From assembly GCA_030407005.1 (NCBI GenBank), contig JAUDYN010000001.1, positions 744,001 through 808,000 on the forward strand: 64,000 nucleotides of DNA, written 5' to 3'. The stretch is from Desarmillaria ectypa (lineage: Eukaryota; Basidiomycota; Agaricomycetes; Agaricales; Physalacriaceae). The position numbers were made by a program, and so were the translations under genes. How positions within the stretch are numbered: the stretch's first letter is position 1; the number at the start of each line of letters is the position of its first letter. The notes below the pieces were generated by a model that was not told the DNA's origin, searched no databases, and was given only the letters and a program-made list of their open reading frames with translations. Positions 61,906-64,000 of the stretch are shown here, piece by piece.

Positions 61906-64000
61906 TGAATGATCAAGGAGAGTTAGCCCTGCAAATCATACAGACTAGTGATGGTAACTTGGAAATCAAAGTGTATATGAAACCAAAAGAAGGTGCTAGT
62001 TTCTCAGAAAAAGAACTATGTGACAACTTTTTTATAGCTTCAATGAGTAGTGAAGAAAAATTATTCCAAGATGAACAAGCCAAGGGACTATTAAACTCCT
62101 ACTTCCAAGGAAAGGTAGTCCTTGAGGGCTACAAAGCACAATATCATGTGTATGAGCACATTAGCAATGGCTCTCAATTACGAGAAGATGATGAAATCCC
62201 AATTTATAATATACTAGTTGATAACTTGCATGTGAGGTCAAAGACTAGTAAGTCTAAGAAGAAAAATATGACACTAGTCCCTGGTTTTGAACACCTTGGT
62301 GCATGCATGAAGAGCCCAGACTTTAAACCAGTCGCAGTGCTCACTAGTAAGAAATATAAACCTGTAGCATTGAAGGTAAAGCCACTACTGGGTGACCTGC
62401 CAGAAAAATTCCGAATAGTGAGAGACATTAAGGGTGATCCCCTCAAAGACATCCCACTATTGAGTACTAGTCCACCAGAATATGTACCTACAGCATGCTA
62501 TACCCCAGAAAGAAAAGCTAAGATTGACGAGAATCACCCAGAAGGATTTCTATGGCCAGAAGAGCGCAAACTAATGCACCATTTCATGACTATCCAAGAA
62601 CAGGCATTCGCTTGGGATGATACTGAATGGGGGCATTTCCAAGAAGATTTCTTCCCACCAATAGATATTCCTGTAGTACCACACACTCCATGAGTATTGA
62701 AGAACATTCCCATCCCATCTGGAATCTATGAAGAAGTCTGTAGGATTATTAAATCCAAGATTGGAGCTGGTGTATATGAACCATCTAATTCTTCCTATAG
62801 ATCAAGGTGGTTCTGCATTATTAAGAAAGATGGTAAAAGCCTTCAACTAGTACATAGTTTGGAGCCTCTCAATGCAGTAACTATTGCGCATTCAGGAATT
62901 CCACCAGCCACAGATGAACTCTCAGAGCACTTTGCTGGACGAGCCTGTGGAGGATGTTTGGACTTGTATGTTGGATACAACGAGTGCGACATAGCAGTTG
63001 GGTCTTGGGACTATACTACCTTCCAGACGCCATTTGGTTCTATGCGACTAGTAAAGTTACCGATGGGTTGGACGAATTCTGTCCCAATATTCCATGAAGA
63101 TGTGATGCATATCCTGAGAGAAGAAATCCCACATGTCACTCGTCCCTATATTGATGATGTACCCATACAAGGACCAAAGACTCGCTATGAAACAGGGGAG
63201 GGGAATTTTGAGACTATTCCAGAGAACCCAGGGATTCGTCGTTTTGTATGGGAACATATGCAGAACATGAATCGAGTGGTCCAACAGATGAAATATTGTG
63301 GAGGAACTTTTTCTGGACCTAAAACATTCTTGTGTGTTGAAGAAATGATGGTGGTTGGTCATTTCTGTACGTATGAAGGTAGAAAAATTGAACCTGATAG
63401 GGCTGGAGTCATCAGTTGTTGGGGCCCTTGCAAGCATCTCACTGATGTATGAGCCTTCTTAGGCACTTGTGGAGTCTGTCGAAAGTTTATAAAAGACTAT
63501 TTGAAGATAGCAGAGCCACTAGTCAAGTTGACTTGGCTCAATGTACCCTTTGAATGGGAGGATGAACAGCAACTAGCCATGGATAAGTTAAAAGAGGTGG
63601 TTGTGAATAGTCCAGCTATTCGACCAATTGACCTCACTAGTGAAGCAGAAGTAGGCCTATGCGTTGATACCTCATACAAGGCTGTTGGGTTCTACATCTA
63701 TCAAGTTGATGAAAAAGATCCTACCAAGCGCTACTATGTTCACTTTGGTTCGATCACAATGAATGAAAGAGAAGCATGGTTTTCACAGCCCAAACACGAA
63801 CTGTATGGACTATTGCGAGCATTAAAAGCTTGTCAATATTGGCTCATTGGGATTCACAACTTAGTAGTTGAAACTGATGCACAATATATTAAGAGTATGC
63901 TAAGCAACTCTGGAATGGGACCAAATGCCACTATCAACCATTGGATAGAGGACATATTGATGTTTCATTTCACCCTTCGGCATGTGAAAGGTAGTACTTT
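61905..64000 (+). pseudogene. Element R ORF3: pol (RT, RNase H), runs off the window
   Basis: Starts at the ATG in TGATG (61903-61907), one frame back from ORF2. About 260 residues of linker precede a TGA at 62691-62693. RT follows: 'SRWFCIIKKDGKSLQLVHSL', 'LDLYVGYNECDIA', 'TTFQTPFGSMRLVKLPMGWT' and the catalytic 'YIDDVPIQG' (about 63147). A second TGA at 63450-63452 falls where related elements have Arg in 'RAFLGT'. RNase H follows ('CVDTSYKAVGFYIYQVDE', 'QPKHELYGLLRALKACQYWL', 'VVETDAQYIK') and the sequence ends before integrase. Both TGAs fit CGA decay. The catalytic RT aspartates are intact. Confidence 0.88.

Noticed and set aside
58710..63452. TGA read as an arginine codon (variant genetic code or programmed readthrough)
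   Set aside because: Six in-frame TGAs could suggest recoding. But the older elements M, N and G2 also carry TAG and TAA stops and active-site losses of the same C to T type, and element R lacks its gag start, which fits decay.

Overview
The window looks like a nuclear contig of an agaricomycete (mushroom-forming basidiomycete). Genes carry many phase-variable introns of about 45-60 bp, pyrimidine-rich leaders and no operon logic. The families are typical of that group: DUF6534 seven-TM proteins, the F-box family with an 'RRIPSEIL' box, aryl-alcohol-oxidase-like GMC enzymes and Ty3/Gypsy elements. I cannot name the species.

Positions 1-31.4 kb form a gene-bearing, CpG-normal half. In order it holds: a 3'-deleted duplicate of an acyl-CoA oxidase-like gene (1-1284); a decayed F-box/LRR gene; an intact four-RRM RNA-binding protein of the Nrd1/Mrn1 type (4441-6658); an MFS monocarboxylate-type transporter on the minus strand (7902-10095), divergent from a DUF6534 membrane protein (11428-12828); a 4-coumarate-CoA-ligase-like enzyme (minus, 13164-15899), divergent from the full-length acyl-CoA oxidase-like gene (16849-18855); and the diphthamide methyltransferase DPH5 (19060-20132). 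Then come two further copies of a duplicated block: kinase-like relic, MFS 5'-end relic, DUF6534 gene. The DUF6534 gene is intact in the block ending at 24468 and broken in the block ending at 29018. A wrecked GMC oxidoreductase (about 29860-31140) closes this half.

Positions 31.4-64 kb form an AT-rich nest of Ty3/Gypsy LTR retrotransposons from two LTR families. LTR1 is about 1.45 kb with 8-bp termini TGATATGC/GCATATCA. LTR2 is about 0.4 kb, TGTTA...TAACA, with GATAAG-type arrays near its 5' end. On the right, three same-strand elements can be read as a stacked insertion: G2 (46218-52097) is cut inside its integrase by M (52098-57148), which is cut at the start of its RT by R (57149 to beyond the window). 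CpG depletion falls in the same order, being nearly total in G2, partial in M and weak in R. Stop codons in R and M fall almost only at TGA positions that fit CGA arginine codons, which points to cytosine-deamination silencing.

The least ordinary features are in element R. Its three ORFs are joined by two TGATG stop-start overlaps, each a -1 frame step, which suggests termination-reinitiation translation. Its DNA is also strongly enriched for the palindrome ACTAGT in several reading frames, which protein coding does not explain. In the host genes, a probable GC-AG intron, a 13-nt microexon and an in-frame 48-nt intron are worth checking against RNA data.
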